A stretch of DNA of 64,000 nt from an uncultured Paracoccaceae bacterium (lineage in GTDB: Bacteria; Pseudomonadota; Alphaproteobacteria; Rhodobacterales; Rhodobacteraceae), in the NCBI GenBank assembly GCA_947497985.1, contig CANMIX010000007.1, positions 124,001-188,000 of the forward strand. The letters run 5' to 3'. Below, one piece after another: positions 35,619 through 45,293 of the stretch. The notes beneath the pieces are model-generated. The model was not told the origin of the DNA. It made no database searches and was given only the letters and a program-made list of their open reading frames with translations. Both the position numbers and the translations under genes were made by a program. Within the stretch, counting starts at the first letter, position 1. Each line of letters opens with the position of its first letter.

Positions 35619-36809
35619 ATGAGCGAGAACTGGAAAAGCCGCACCAAGCTGGTCCACGGCGGCACCCGCCGGAGCCAATACAATGAGGTGAGCGAGTCGA
35701 TCTTCCTCACCCAGGGCTTTGTTTACGACACCGCCGAACAGGCCGAGGCCCGTTTTGTCGAAATTGGCGAAGATGAATTTATCTATGCCCGTTATGGCAA
35801 CCCGACCGTGGCGATGTTCGAAAACCGCATTGCGATGCTGGAAGGGGCCGAGGACGCCTTTGCCACGGCATCTGGCATGGCTGCCGTAAGCGGTGCGCTG
35901 ACCTCCCTGCTGAAAGCGGGCGATCACATCGTTTCTGCCAAAGCATTGTTTGGGTCCTGCCTTTATATCGTTGAAAGCATTCTGGCGCGGTATGGTGTTG
36001 AAGTGTCTTTTGTCGATGGCACCGATTTGGACCAATGGCGTGCGGCTGTGCGTTCAGACACCAAGGCCGTGTTCTTTGAAAGCATGTCAAACCCGACTTT
36101 GGAAGTGATTGATGTCGCAGCCGTGGCTGAGATCGCGCATGCGGTTGGTGCCACCGTTGTGGTCGACAACGTGTTTTCTACACCGGTGTTTTCCGATGCC
36201 ATTGCCCAAGGCGCAGATCTGGTGATCTATTCCGCGACCAAACACATCGATGGTCAGGGCCGGGCGCTCGGCGGCGTGATTTTGGGCTCCAAAGAGCTGA
36301 TCCGTGGCACGGTTGAGCCCTATATGAAACATACCGGTGGCGCGATGAGCCCGTTTACCGCGTGGGTCATGCTCAAAGGGTTGGAGACCATTGATCTGCG
36401 GGTAAAGGCGCAGGCCGAAAGCGCGCTGAAAATCGCCAAGCACTTTGAAGGTCACGCGGCATTGGAACGCACGATCTATCCTGGGTTGGACAGCCATGCG
36501 CAAAACGCGTTGGTGCAAACCCAGTTGGGTGGCAATGGCGGTACGGTTTTGTCGCTTGATCTGAAGGGTGGCAAAGAGGTTGCGTTCAAGTTCTGCAACG
36601 CGCTGACCATTCCGGTGATCTCTAACAACCTCGGTGATGCAAAGTCCATCGCGACCCACCCGGCGACCACCACCCACCAGCGTTTGAGCGACGAGCAGAA
36701 AGACGATCTGGGTATTACACCTGGTCTCGTACGGTTCTCTGTTGGCTTGGAAGACGTCGATGATCTGATTGCGGATCTCACCCAGGCGCTAGAGGCTGCC
36801 CAGCGGTAA
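35619..36809 (+). CDS. metZ: O-succinylhomoserine sulfhydrylase
   Basis: 396 residues from the ATG at 35619 with an AGGAGA site; the longer open frame covers the riboswitch. It is a Cys/Met-metabolism PLP enzyme. Motifs are TQGFVYDTAEQAEARF, YARYGNPTVAMFENRIAMLEGAE and the PLP lysine K208 in YSATKHIDGQGR. The SATKHIDGQGRALGG form is typical of MetZ rather than MetB. It makes homocysteine from O-succinylhomoserine and sulfide in the cytoplasm. The upstream SAM-II element links it to methionine supply. A terminator follows. Confidence 0.95.
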   Translation: MSENWKSRTKLVHGGTRRSQYNEVSESIFLTQGFVYDTAEQAEARFVEIGEDEFIYARYGNPTVAMFENRIAMLEGAEDAFATASGMAAVSGALTSLLKAGDHIVSAKALFGSCLYIVESILARYGVEVSFVDGTDLDQWRAAVRSDTKAVFFESMSNPTLEVIDVAAVAEIAHAVGATVVVDNVFSTPVFSDAIAQGADLVIYSATKHIDGQGRALGGVILGSKELIRGTVEPYMKHTGGAMSPFTAWVMLKGLETIDLRVKAQAESALKIAKHFEGHAALERTIYPGLDSHAQNALVQTQLGGNGGTVLSLDLKGGKEVAFKFCNALTIPVISNNLGDAKSIATHPATTTHQRLSDEQKDDLGITPGLVRFSVGLEDVDDLIADLTQALEAAQR

Positions 36810-36855
36810 CCGTTGTGCGCCGTCACAGGTGGAACATGTGAAAACTATTGGACTT

Positions 36856-36877
36856 GGGGGCGTCTCGCCCCCATTTT
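36856..36877 (+). terminator. Intrinsic terminator after metZ
   Basis: GGGGGCG pairs with CGCCCCC over a TCT loop and is followed by ATTTT. Confidence 0.85.
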
Positions 36878-37024
36878 ACGTTGTATTGCGCGGGTCGACG
36901 CTGAGTAGATGTCATGGATTGCGGCTCAAATGCCGTATTTTTCGCATCCCTTTTGTCTTTTCCTGCGTATGAGGCTACACACGCACACCTGTGCAATCAT
37001 TGCTGCGACAAGGGGATCTGTCCC

Positions 37025-38128
37025 ATGAATATCCACCCCAGCAAACTGGCTGATGCCCCTGACCTTGATGAGGCGCAGGCAGCCCTTGATGTGCTGCGCC
37101 AATGGGCCGCCAGCGCAACTGAGGTGGAAATTGCACAGTTGGATCCAGCTGTGGCGCGGTTGTTGCCAGATCGAGCGGTCTCAAATTACCCGGATCTGTC
37201 ACGGGCCTACCCCGAAGATTTTGTTGCAGATGCAGAGTATCGGGCAACCTTGCCGGATCTGCAAAATGGCCCGTCCAGCCTGATCAAGGGCGCAAAAGAA
37301 CAGATCCAACACGTCGGGATTTCAAATTTCCGTCTGCCGATTCGGTTTCATACCCGTGATGGCGGCGACCTGACGCTTGAAACTTCGGTGACCGGCACTG
37401 TATCTTTGGACGCGGAGAAGAAGGGCATCAATATGTCCCGCATCATGCGGTCGTTCTATAAACATGCTGAAAAGACGTTTTCTTTTCATGTGCTTGCGGA
37501 TGCTTTGGACGACTACCTAGCGGATCTTGAGAGCTTGGATGCCCGCTTACAGATGCGGTTCTCGTTCCCAGCCAAGATCAACAGCCTGCGTTCGGGGTTG
37601 AGCGGTTACCAATATTACGACATCGCGCTGGAATTGGTGGACGTGGAAGGTGTGCGGCAGATGATCATTCATCTGGACTATGTATATTCCTCGACCTGTC
37701 CTTGTTCGCTGGAGTTGTCCGAACACGCCCGTCAGGCACGCGGTCAGTTGGCGACGCCACATTCCCAACGTTCGGTGGCGCGGATTTCGGTGCTGGCCGA
37801 CCCCAACGCCAGCATTCTGTGGTTCGAGGATTTGATCGATCATTGCCGCAATGCGGTGCCAACCGAGACGCAGGTGATGGTCAAACGTGAGGACGAACAG
37901 GCCTTTGCCGAGCTGAACGCAGCCAATCCGATTTTTGTCGAAGATGCTGCACGGTTGTTTTGCGAAGCGCTCAAAAGCGATTCGAGAATTGCCGATTTCC
38001 GTATCGTTGCCAGCCATCAGGAAAGCCTACACAGCCATGATGCGATCAGTGTGCTGACCCAAGGCCCGACCTTTGCGACACGCAGCTTGGATCCGCATCA
38101 GTTCTCGACCCTGATCCATAAGGGCTAA
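37025..38128 (+). CDS. folE2: GTP cyclohydrolase I type B
   Basis: 367 residues from the ATG at 37025. FolE2 converts GTP to dihydroneopterin triphosphate, the first step to folate and queuosine. Recognisable parts are the VGISNFRLPIRFHTRDGG start of the tunnelling fold, KGINMSRIMRSFY, and SSTCPCSLELSEHARQ with the active-site cysteine. ESLHSHDAISVL is near the end. FolE2 works with several metals, so it can replace zinc-dependent FolE. The open frame upstream of 37025 is Cys/His-rich noise. Confidence 0.94.
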   Translation: MNIHPSKLADAPDLDEAQAALDVLRQWAASATEVEIAQLDPAVARLLPDRAVSNYPDLSRAYPEDFVADAEYRATLPDLQNGPSSLIKGAKEQIQHVGISNFRLPIRFHTRDGGDLTLETSVTGTVSLDAEKKGINMSRIMRSFYKHAEKTFSFHVLADALDDYLADLESLDARLQMRFSFPAKINSLRSGLSGYQYYDIALELVDVEGVRQMIIHLDYVYSSTCPCSLELSEHARQARGQLATPHSQRSVARISVLADPNASILWFEDLIDHCRNAVPTETQVMVKREDEQAFAELNAANPIFVEDAARLFCEALKSDSRIADFRIVASHQESLHSHDAISVLTQGPTFATRSLDPHQFSTLIHKG

Positions 38129-38451
38129 ATTCGACCTCTGGACCGATGAATTAAGCGCTGCTCGGGGCGCGGATTGCGCAGTGGGTGAACGGCATCGTAG
38201 GTTTTTCGCCGCAGTGCGGCATTTTTTATGCTGTATTGCGCCCGATTGCTGTTAACCTTCCTCTTAACGCCAAACGCACAGAGGTGCCTTTGGACGCTGG
38301 AGGGTGTGAATGGATCGATCAGCTCTGTCCAAGCTGCGACAATCCGGGTGCGAAAACCGCACCTGCTCTCTTCTTTGTTTCACCATGACTGGAGGCCCCT
38401 GGGGATTGATCTCTGCCATTGGCGGGCCGTTAAAGACGTAAGGAGAAGACA
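38129..38451. other. Gene-free stretch between folE2 and the Ala/Lys-rich gene
   Basis: 323 bases. It begins with the folE2 terminator near 38208 and otherwise holds the promoter of the next gene (ribosome site AAGGAG just before 38452). A 67-codon open frame (38185-38388) has no protein-like character. Confidence 0.6.
38208..38227 (+). terminator. Intrinsic terminator after folE2
   Basis: GCCGC-AGT-GCGGC is followed by ATTTTTT. Confidence 0.8.
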
Positions 38452-39246
38452 ATGATCCGTTTTCAAATGTTCCCCGAGGATGCGAAAACACCGCATGAAT
38501 TGGCGGGGTATATGGCGGGCGCCCAAATGAAATTCTGGCGCGGTTTTACTGGTGCCGCGCTGCAGGCTCCTGTTGAGCAGGTCAAATATGCCCAGTCCAT
38601 CGCGCGCTTTTATCAGACGATGTTTGAAACTGGGCCTCTGATGTTGGCGGGACCAACCGCAGAAGCACCCAAAGCGCTGATGCCCCCGGCAAAACCTGCT
38701 GCGAAACCTGTGCGTAAGGCACCTGCCAAGAAAGCCGCCGCACCGAAAACGACGGCAAAAGCTGCCGCCAAAGCTGAGCCGACACCTGCGCCAAAAGCTG
38801 CCCGCAAAGTGGCGGTCAAGGCCGAAGCCCCTAAAACAGCTGTGAAGCCAGCGCCAAAGGCCGCAGCGACCAAGACAACAGCCACCAAAGCCGCGCCTGC
38901 CAAACCCGCGGCTACGCCCAAACCAGCGCCTGCGGCCAAAGCAGCACCGAAACCGGCGGCCAAACCTGCCGCGCCCAAAGCTGCACCAAAGCCTGCAGCG
39001 ACAAAGACAGCACCCAGAGCAACAGTTGTCAAAAAGGCTGCTGCCAAACCTGCGCCAGCCAAACCGGCGGCCGCTGCAAACCCTGCTGAGACCTTTATCA
39101 GTACCCGTCGTGAGGAAGCCAAGGCCGCGCCTGTGAAGACTGAGACCGCGTCCCAATCCGCGCCGTCGCGCCGCTCCTCACGTGCGCCGTCCAAACCTCC
39201 AGCGATGCCCGCAACAAAAGCGGATACCAGCGACAGTTCGGATTGA
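38452..39246 (+). CDS. Phasin-like protein with histone-H1-like Ala/Lys/Pro tail
   Basis: 264 residues in two parts. Residues 1-65 are an amphipathic helical domain (MIRFQMFPEDAKTPHELAGY, FWRGFTGAALQAPVEQVKYA) resembling the short helical core of phasin-type granule proteins. Residues about 75-225 are almost only Ala, Lys and Pro in AKPAA / APKAA repeats, like the tails of histone H1-like bacterial proteins. A Ser/Arg/Thr-rich end follows. It could tie polyhydroxyalkanoate granules, or another partner, to DNA. The ribosome site is AAGGAG. The role is inference. Confidence 0.82.
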   Translation: MIRFQMFPEDAKTPHELAGYMAGAQMKFWRGFTGAALQAPVEQVKYAQSIARFYQTMFETGPLMLAGPTAEAPKALMPPAKPAAKPVRKAPAKKAAAPKTTAKAAAKAEPTPAPKAARKVAVKAEAPKTAVKPAPKAAATKTTATKAAPAKPAATPKPAPAAKAAPKPAAKPAAPKAAPKPAATKTAPRATVVKKAAAKPAPAKPAAAANPAETFISTRREEAKAAPVKTETASQSAPSRRSSRAPSKPPAMPATKADTSDSSD

Positions 39247-39318
39247 TCGCCAGAACTCAGCTCTTGTGATTAATCAGTGGGTTGACAGAAAGAGCGCGCA
39301 GCGCCAACGCTGCGCCTC

Positions 39319-40767
39319 ATGTTAGATCTACGTCCCATTGGATATGTCGTCGGCCTTTTGGTCGGTATTTTGGGCTGCACAATGCTGTTTCCACTGTTGG
39401 TCGACTTGATCGACGGGCAGGGGCATTGGCCTGTCTTCTTGGAAAGCGCGATTGTTACCATTCTGGCAGGCGGGTTGTTGGCACTGTCCTGTGCGAATGG
39501 TGTTGGGCAAGGGTTGGATATCCGGCAAACCTTCCTGTTGACGACTGGGGTTTGGGCCGCGCTGCCAATCTTTGGCGCAATCCCTTTGATGTTGGGAGAG
39601 ACCGACCTTCGATTTGTTGATGCATTTTTCGAAGCGATGTCGGGGCTGACCACCACGGGATCCACAATTTTGTCTGGGCTGGACGAAATGCCACGCGGGA
39701 TATTGTTGTGGCGCGCAATCCTGCAATGGCTGGGCGGGATTGGTATTATTGTGGTTGCAATGGTTTTCTTGCCGGAGCTGAGAGTTGGAGGCATGCAGAT
39801 CTTCCGCTCTGAAGCCTTTGATACCATGGGTAAAATCCTGCCGCGTGCGCAGGCCATTGCACGGCAAATTTCGATGATTTACGTCGGTATTACAGTTGCC
39901 TGTGCTGTGGTGTATGGTGCGTTAGGGATGAGCCCATTTGATGCGATCTGCCATGCGATGACCACGACATCTACTGGCGGTTTTGCAAATTATGATGCCT
40001 CGTTTGGGGCGTTCTCCGGACCGACCGAATATGCGGCATCTGTCTTTATGATTATCGCAGCGCTTCCATTCGTGCGGTATGTGCAAATGGTCAATGGTCA
40101 GACGAGTCCCATTTTTCACGACTCGCAGGTGCGCGCATTTTTGACAATTATCGCGCTGTTGGTGGTCGTCACCACTGCCGTGCTGGTCACCGTCTTTCCG
40201 CATCACCCCGAACAAGCGGTGCGTGAGGCACTGTTCAACATCACTTCGATCATTTCCGGCACCGGATATGCCAGCGTTGATTACATGGGGTGGGGCAATT
40301 TCCTGATTATGATGTTCTTTTTCATCGGTCTGATCGGGGGCTGTGCGGGGTCGACTGCCTGTTCGGTCAAAATCTTCCGCTATCAACTGCTTATTGCCTC
40401 GGTCCGTGTGCAAATTCAAAAGATCCGCTCGCCGCATGGGGTGTTCTTTCCGCGCTATGAGGGGCGGCCGGTGGGGCAGGATGTCCTCAGCTCGGTTATT
40501 TCCTTTTTCATGTTCTTCATCCTGACGCTGGGAGTTGTAGCTTGGCTTTTGGCGCTGACGGGCTTGGATTTTGTTACGGCGGTTTCAGGGGCCGCGACGG
40601 CTGTGGCCAATGTTGGTCCTGGCCTGGGCGATGTGATTGGTCCCGCTGGAAACTTTGCGCCGCTCAATGATACGGCCAAGTGGATCCTGATCATCGCAAT
40701 GTTGATCGGGCGTCTGGAATTGCTGGCCGTCTATGCGATTCTGACCGTGCGGTTCTGGCGATCCTGA
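39319..40767 (+). CDS. trkH: Trk-type potassium transporter membrane subunit
   Basis: 482 residues, polytopic. The four pore-loop regions of TrkH are visible with their conserved glycines: LTTTGSTILSGLDE, TTTSTGGFANYDAS, IISGTGYASVDY and AVANVGPGLGDVIGP. GGCAGSTACSVKIFRYQLL lies between the third and fourth. It moves potassium with the cytoplasmic TrkA gating ring, whose gene is not adjacent. The start at 39319 fits the first helix LRPIGYVVGLLVG. It stands alone between the Ala/Lys-rich gene and lysC. Confidence 0.94.
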   Translation: MLDLRPIGYVVGLLVGILGCTMLFPLLVDLIDGQGHWPVFLESAIVTILAGGLLALSCANGVGQGLDIRQTFLLTTGVWAALPIFGAIPLMLGETDLRFVDAFFEAMSGLTTTGSTILSGLDEMPRGILLWRAILQWLGGIGIIVVAMVFLPELRVGGMQIFRSEAFDTMGKILPRAQAIARQISMIYVGITVACAVVYGALGMSPFDAICHAMTTTSTGGFANYDASFGAFSGPTEYAASVFMIIAALPFVRYVQMVNGQTSPIFHDSQVRAFLTIIALLVVVTTAVLVTVFPHHPEQAVREALFNITSIISGTGYASVDYMGWGNFLIMMFFFIGLIGGCAGSTACSVKIFRYQLLIASVRVQIQKIRSPHGVFFPRYEGRPVGQDVLSSVISFFMFFILTLGVVAWLLALTGLDFVTAVSGAATAVANVGPGLGDVIGPAGNFAPLNDTAKWILIIAMLIGRLELLAVYAILTVRFWRS

Positions 40768-40900
40768 TTGCGCTGAGGTGCCTTGAAAACAAGGCGTTTT
40801 CCCGATTGTATCGCTACAATTGGCATTTCTTGCGCTTGTATTGTACCGGGTTTAAAGACGCGCGATACTTTTAACTGAGAGCGCACGGGAGGTTTATCCA

Positions 40901-42136
40901 ATGCCCGTTCTTGTGATGAAATTTGGCGGGACATCCGTCGCCAATCTGGACCGCATCCGCCGCGCCGCCAAACGCGTGGGCGTTGAGGTGGCTAAAGGCT
41001 ATGACGTGATCGTCATCGTCTCGGCGATGTCCGGGAAAACGAACGAGCTGGTGGGCTGGGTCGGCGAGACGTCGCCTTTGTACGACGCGCGTGAATATGA
41101 CGCCGTCGTGTCCTCGGGCGAAAATATCACCGCCGGTTTGATGGCGCTGACGCTGCAGGAGATGGGCGTGCCCGCTCGCAGCTGGCAGGGCTGGCAAGTG
41201 CCGCTCAAAACCAATTCTGCGCACAGCCAGGCCCGGATCGAAGAGATCCCGACCGAAAATATCAGCACCAAATTTGGTGAAGGTATGAAGGTTGCGGTTG
41301 TTGCAGGCTTCCAGGGCATCAGCCCCGAAGGTCGCATTACGACGCTGGGCCGGGGTGGGTCTGATACCACGGCTGTGGCCTTTGCGGCGTCCTTTGGTGC
41401 GGAGCGCTGTGACATCTATACCGATGTCGATGGCGTCTACACTACTGACCCCCGCATCTGCGCCAAAGCGCGTAAACTGGACAAAATCGCCTTTGAAGAG
41501 ATGCTGGAGCTGGCGTCGCTGGGCGCTAAAGTCCTGCAAACACGCTCGGTTGAGCTGGCGATGCGTTTCAAAGTGAAACTGCGCGTCCTTTCAAGTTTCG
41601 AAGAACAATCCGACGAGGCCGGCACCCTGGTCTGCGACGAGGAGGAAATCATGGAATCCAATGTTGTAAACGGCGTCGCCTATTCCCGTGACGAAGCCAA
41701 AATGACCCTGATCTCGGTTGCGGACCGTCCTGGGATTGCGGCAACCATCTTTGGCTCTTTGTCAGAGTCCGGTGTGAATGTGGATATGATCATTCAGAAC
41801 ATTTCTGAAGACGGCCGCACCGATATGACCTTCTCTTGTCCCACCGACCAGGTGGCCCGCGCAGAGCAGGCCCTGGTTGCCATCAAGGAAAAAGGCGATC
41901 TGAACTACGCTGAGCTGGTTGCCGACACTGATGTCGCCAAGGTGTCGGTGGTAGGCATCGGTATGCGGTCGCAATCAGGTGTTGCCGCCAAGATGTTCAA
42001 AGTCCTCTCTGACGAAGGCATCAACATTCAGGTCATCACCACGTCCGAGATCAAAATCTCGGTCCTGATCGACCGGAAATACATGGAACTGGCAGTGCAG
42101 GCGCTGCACGACGCCTTTGAGCTCGACAAAGCTTGA
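40901..42136 (+). CDS. lysC: Aspartate kinase
   Basis: 411 residues. The N-terminal kinase domain begins MPVLVMKFGGTSVANLDR and has VSAMSGKTNELVGW, GENITAGLMALTLQEMG, LGRGGSDTTAVAFAASF and YTDVDGVYTTDPRI. Two C-terminal ACT domains (VADRPGIAATIFGSLSESGVNVD, VGIGMRSQSGVAAKMFKVLSDEGINI) usually give feedback inhibition by lysine and threonine. It catalyses the first step of the aspartate family pathway to lysine, threonine and methionine, matching the nearby metZ. A strong terminator follows. Confidence 0.96.
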   Translation: MPVLVMKFGGTSVANLDRIRRAAKRVGVEVAKGYDVIVIVSAMSGKTNELVGWVGETSPLYDAREYDAVVSSGENITAGLMALTLQEMGVPARSWQGWQVPLKTNSAHSQARIEEIPTENISTKFGEGMKVAVVAGFQGISPEGRITTLGRGGSDTTAVAFAASFGAERCDIYTDVDGVYTTDPRICAKARKLDKIAFEEMLELASLGAKVLQTRSVELAMRFKVKLRVLSSFEEQSDEAGTLVCDEEEIMESNVVNGVAYSRDEAKMTLISVADRPGIAATIFGSLSESGVNVDMIIQNISEDGRTDMTFSCPTDQVARAEQALVAIKEKGDLNYAELVADTDVAKVSVVGIGMRSQSGVAAKMFKVLSDEGINIQVITTSEIKISVLIDRKYMELAVQALHDAFELDKA

Positions 42137-42489
42137 TCCTACCCCATATCTGATCGACACAGCCCCCGCCTAACCTAGGCGGGGGCTTTTTTGTGGGCGC
42201 GCGTGATCGCGTATGGGGCACAGGTGCACCTTAACGCAAATTCGCCGGGGCGCGTACGAAACCCGGAAGGGTAGTATGGCAGTGTTGATGTCTCGCCGAT
42301 GCTGCATAGCGGCGAGGAAACTGCTTGCATCCCGCCTCTCTCACTCGCACATTGTACCCGGCTTTGCCCAAAGCTGTAGCATGGGCATTGTGTGGAGGAG
42401 AAACTACAGCGTTTTCATTTGCGCATTTCACATGGGCAGCTTTATGGCCTAATAGGCTGTAAAGAATATGAATCCTGGAAAGGGTGTTT
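42137..42489. other. Gene-free stretch between lysC and ptsP
   Basis: 353 bases. The lysC terminator occupies 42161-42192. The rest has short open frames in several phases with no family look, and must hold the ptsP promoter. I see no repeats. Confidence 0.6.
42161..42192 (+). terminator. Intrinsic terminator after lysC
   Basis: AGCCCCCGCCTA pairs with TAGGCGGGGGCT over a three-base loop and is followed by a T-run. Confidence 0.93.
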
Positions 42490-44730
42490 ATGTCTGAGGC
42501 AACAGAATCCGAAAGTCGTAGGCTGCTTGGCCGTCTACGTGAGGCTCTGGCTGGCGATGACGCTGGTCAGGCGCGATTGGACAAGATCACTCATTTGATC
42601 GGCGACAGTATGGGCACCGAAGTGTGTTCAATCTATTTGTTCCGCGATGCGGAAACCTTGGAACTCTGTGCAACCCAGGGTTTGAACGCTGAATCAGTTC
42701 ATGAAAGCCGGCTGCGGATTGGCGAAGGTCTTGTGGGACGCGTCGCCAAGACAGGAAAGGTAGTCAATACACCGGATGCTCCGAACGCCAAAGGCTTCCG
42801 CTATATGCCGGAAACCGGCGAGGAACGCTATTCCTCGTTCCTAGGGATCCCCGTGCAGCGCTTGGGAGAGATGCTGGGCGTTCTGGTTGTCCAGTCCAAA
42901 GATGCGCGCGAATTTTCCGCTGATGCTGTTTATGCGCTGGAAGTCGTTGCGATGGTCTTGGCCGAAATGACGGAACTGGGTGCCTTTGTCGGCGAAGGCG
43001 CGGCTTTGTCACCCTTGCACCAGAAACCGGTGATGATCAAAGGTGTCGTTGCTCAGGAAGGTGTTGCCGAGGGCCATATCTGGCTACATGAACCGCGCGT
43101 CGTGGTCACCAATCCCATCGCCGATGATCCCCATCGCGAGCGGGAACGGTTGAATGATGCGGTGGACGCGTTGCGTGTGAGCGTCGACGAGATGCTCGAG
43201 ATGTCCAAGAACGGCGACAAAGAGCAGCTGCAAGTTCTTGAAGCCTATCGGATGTTTGCCAATTCCAAAGGTTGGATGCGGCGGATGGAAGAGGACATCG
43301 CACGCGGCCTGAGCGCCGAAGCGGCGGTGGAAAAAGAGCAATCGCTTGCCCGTGCGCGGATGGGGCAGGTGCAGGACGCCTATTTGCGGGAACGATTGAG
43401 CGATCTGGACGATCTGTCCAACCGATTGTTGCGCAACCTGACCGGACAGGGCAGCGAGACCGGCGCAGAAATGCCGGCCGATCCGATCTTGGTAGCCCGT
43501 AACATCGGCCCGGGGGACTTGCTGGGGTATGGCCGCTCGCTGAAAGGGATTGTGCTGGAAGAGGGGGCCGTGGGCTCCCATGCCGCTATTGTGGCGCGTG
43601 CGTTGGCCATCCCATTGGTCGTGCAGGCAAAACGGATCACGACTGAGGCGCTGAACGGCGATTATGTCGTTGTCGACGGTGAACAAGCGCATGTGCATCT
43701 GCGGCCTGATGACAATGTCACCGGCGCGTTGCGGGACAAGATGGCGATGCAGGCCAAGGCGCAAGAACGTTATGCATCGATCCGCACCAAACCGGCTGTG
43801 ACCAAGGACGGTGAGCGGGTCAAATTGATGATGAACGCAGGCCTTTTGGCGGATCTTCCGTCGCTCGAAGGGTCAGGCGCCGAAGGGGTGGGGCTGTTTC
43901 GCACCGAATTGCAATTTCTGGCGCGCAGTCAAATGCCGCGCCGGGGGGATCTGGTTGCGCAATACGAGCGGGTTCTGGATGCCTCCCAAGGCAAACGGGT
44001 GGTGTTTCGGACCCTCGACATCGGGTCCGACAAGGTGCTGCCTTATATGACGCCCACGGACGAGCCGAACCCAGCGATGGGCTGGCGGGCCATTCGTGTG
44101 GGGCTGGAAAAGCCTGGGATGATGCGGATGCAGCTACAAGCGATGCTGCGCGCCGCAAAAGGGCGACCACTGACCATCATGTTCCCCTTCATCGCACAAG
44201 CGGACGAGTTTCGCCAAGCGCGGGGCGAGGTGGACAAGACAGTGGAACGCGAACGCCGTCTGGGCCATGTGCTGCCAGAGAGGCTTGAAGTGGGAGCCAT
44301 GCTTGAAACGCCGTCGCTGGCCTTTTCGCCGCAAAAGTTCTTTGACGAAGTGGACTTTTTGTCGATCGGCGGCAACGATCTGAAACAATTCTTCTTTGCA
44401 GCTGACCGTGAGAACGAACGCGTCCGCAATCGATTTGACACTTTGAACGTCAGTTTCTTGAGCTTTATCGAACGGATTGTCGAACGGTGTCAGATCTCGA
44501 GCACGCCGTTGAGTTTCTGTGGAGAGGATGCAGGCCGCCCGGTTGAGGCTGTTTGTTTGGCGGCGATGGGGCTGCGCTCGCTGTCGATGCGTCCTGCTTC
44601 CATTGGCCCGGTTAAGTCCTTGCTGACAAAGGTCGATCTGGATGAACTGCGCGCGATCATTGCGGGGGCACGGCACCGTGGTGTGCAAACCGTACGTCCC
44701 ACGGTGATGGATTACTTACGCGACCTGTAA
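42490..44730 (+). CDS. ptsP: Nitrogen-PTS enzyme I (GAF-EI fusion)
   Basis: 746 residues from the ATG at 42490. A GAF domain fills about 20-160 (GTEVCSIYLFRDAETLELCATQGLN, EERYSSFLGIPVQRLGEMLGVLVVQ). The EI phosphotransfer region follows, with active-site H364 in GAVGSHAAIVARALAIP, then the PEP-binding barrel (GLFRTELQFLARS, FRTLDIGSDK, FLSIGGNDLKQF, FCGEDAGRP). EI-Ntr takes phosphate from PEP and passes it to NPr, giving nitrogen- and carbon-linked regulation, with the GAF domain sensing glutamine in some species. npr and ptsN are not in the window. A terminator follows. Confidence 0.95.
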   Translation: MSEATESESRRLLGRLREALAGDDAGQARLDKITHLIGDSMGTEVCSIYLFRDAETLELCATQGLNAESVHESRLRIGEGLVGRVAKTGKVVNTPDAPNAKGFRYMPETGEERYSSFLGIPVQRLGEMLGVLVVQSKDAREFSADAVYALEVVAMVLAEMTELGAFVGEGAALSPLHQKPVMIKGVVAQEGVAEGHIWLHEPRVVVTNPIADDPHRERERLNDAVDALRVSVDEMLEMSKNGDKEQLQVLEAYRMFANSKGWMRRMEEDIARGLSAEAAVEKEQSLARARMGQVQDAYLRERLSDLDDLSNRLLRNLTGQGSETGAEMPADPILVARNIGPGDLLGYGRSLKGIVLEEGAVGSHAAIVARALAIPLVVQAKRITTEALNGDYVVVDGEQAHVHLRPDDNVTGALRDKMAMQAKAQERYASIRTKPAVTKDGERVKLMMNAGLLADLPSLEGSGAEGVGLFRTELQFLARSQMPRRGDLVAQYERVLDASQGKRVVFRTLDIGSDKVLPYMTPTDEPNPAMGWRAIRVGLEKPGMMRMQLQAMLRAAKGRPLTIMFPFIAQADEFRQARGEVDKTVERERRLGHVLPERLEVGAMLETPSLAFSPQKFFDEVDFLSIGGNDLKQFFFAADRENERVRNRFDTLNVSFLSFIERIVERCQISSTPLSFCGEDAGRPVEAVCLAAMGLRSLSMRPASIGPVKSLLTKVDLDELRAIIAGARHRGVQTVRPTVMDYLRDL

Positions 44731-45293
44731 CGAAGGCTCTAGCGCAGCTGAGAAACCGAGATCCGTTAAAAATGCCCTGTTTTACGGGGCATTTTTTGTT
44801 GTTACGATTCGCATTTGTCGACTATTTTTTTGATTTTGGACTGAATCTATCCAGTTTTATTGAACATTTTCAACTTTTTTGGCTGAGGTCACCTTTTTTC
44901 TAGGTCGATCCACAGAACACAGTGAGGTTGATCTGTATCTATGGGGTCATTCCGCCGGATCCCCTATGGGATTGATGCCGAATTCGTCCAAAGATAGGCA
45001 TCATACGAGCAAAACAGAGTGAGGTAGTCCACAGTAAGAATGGGTATTAACACTCTGGAAATTATTAATGTTACCAACCTATTCACAGACAAATTGACGT
45101 GTACTGTGGACAGAATTTTGGGCTCGAGCAGCGTTATTCTAAGATTTTAGGGACGCAAAGGTTGATAAGACCTTAATGCATGGGGTCTCCTGAACGGGAT
45201 CAGGAAAACCTGTGGCAGAAAAAGGGCTTGTCTCACAAACGTCATGTGGAACCGGTAGGGAGGATCGGTGTTTTCCCGCCGGAGCCTGTTGCC
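44731..45293. other. Long AT-rich gene-free stretch between ptsP and the glycerophosphodiesterase
   Basis: 563 bases, clearly more AT-rich than the surroundings at 44800-45170. It starts with the ptsP terminator. Four CCACA-type words recur: TCCACA at 44909 and 45028, TTCACA near 45082 and the reverse TGTGGA near 45106. I see no coding frame with protein character except the start of the next gene. A regulatory RNA or protein-binding region is possible. Confidence 0.5.
44770..44797 (+). terminator. Intrinsic terminator after ptsP
   Basis: AATGCCC pairs with GGGCATT over a loop that includes TGTTTTACG, and is followed by a T-run. Confidence 0.88.

Noticed and set aside
38380..39156. 258-codon Gly/Arg/Cys-rich frame on the minus strand
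   Set aside because: It is the antisense of the Ala/Lys/Pro repeats of the plus-strand gene; its composition is a by-product of that repeat.
45020..45115. Replication origin
   Set aside because: CCACA words are present in an AT-rich stretch, but none fits the full DnaA box and no origin-linked genes are nearby.
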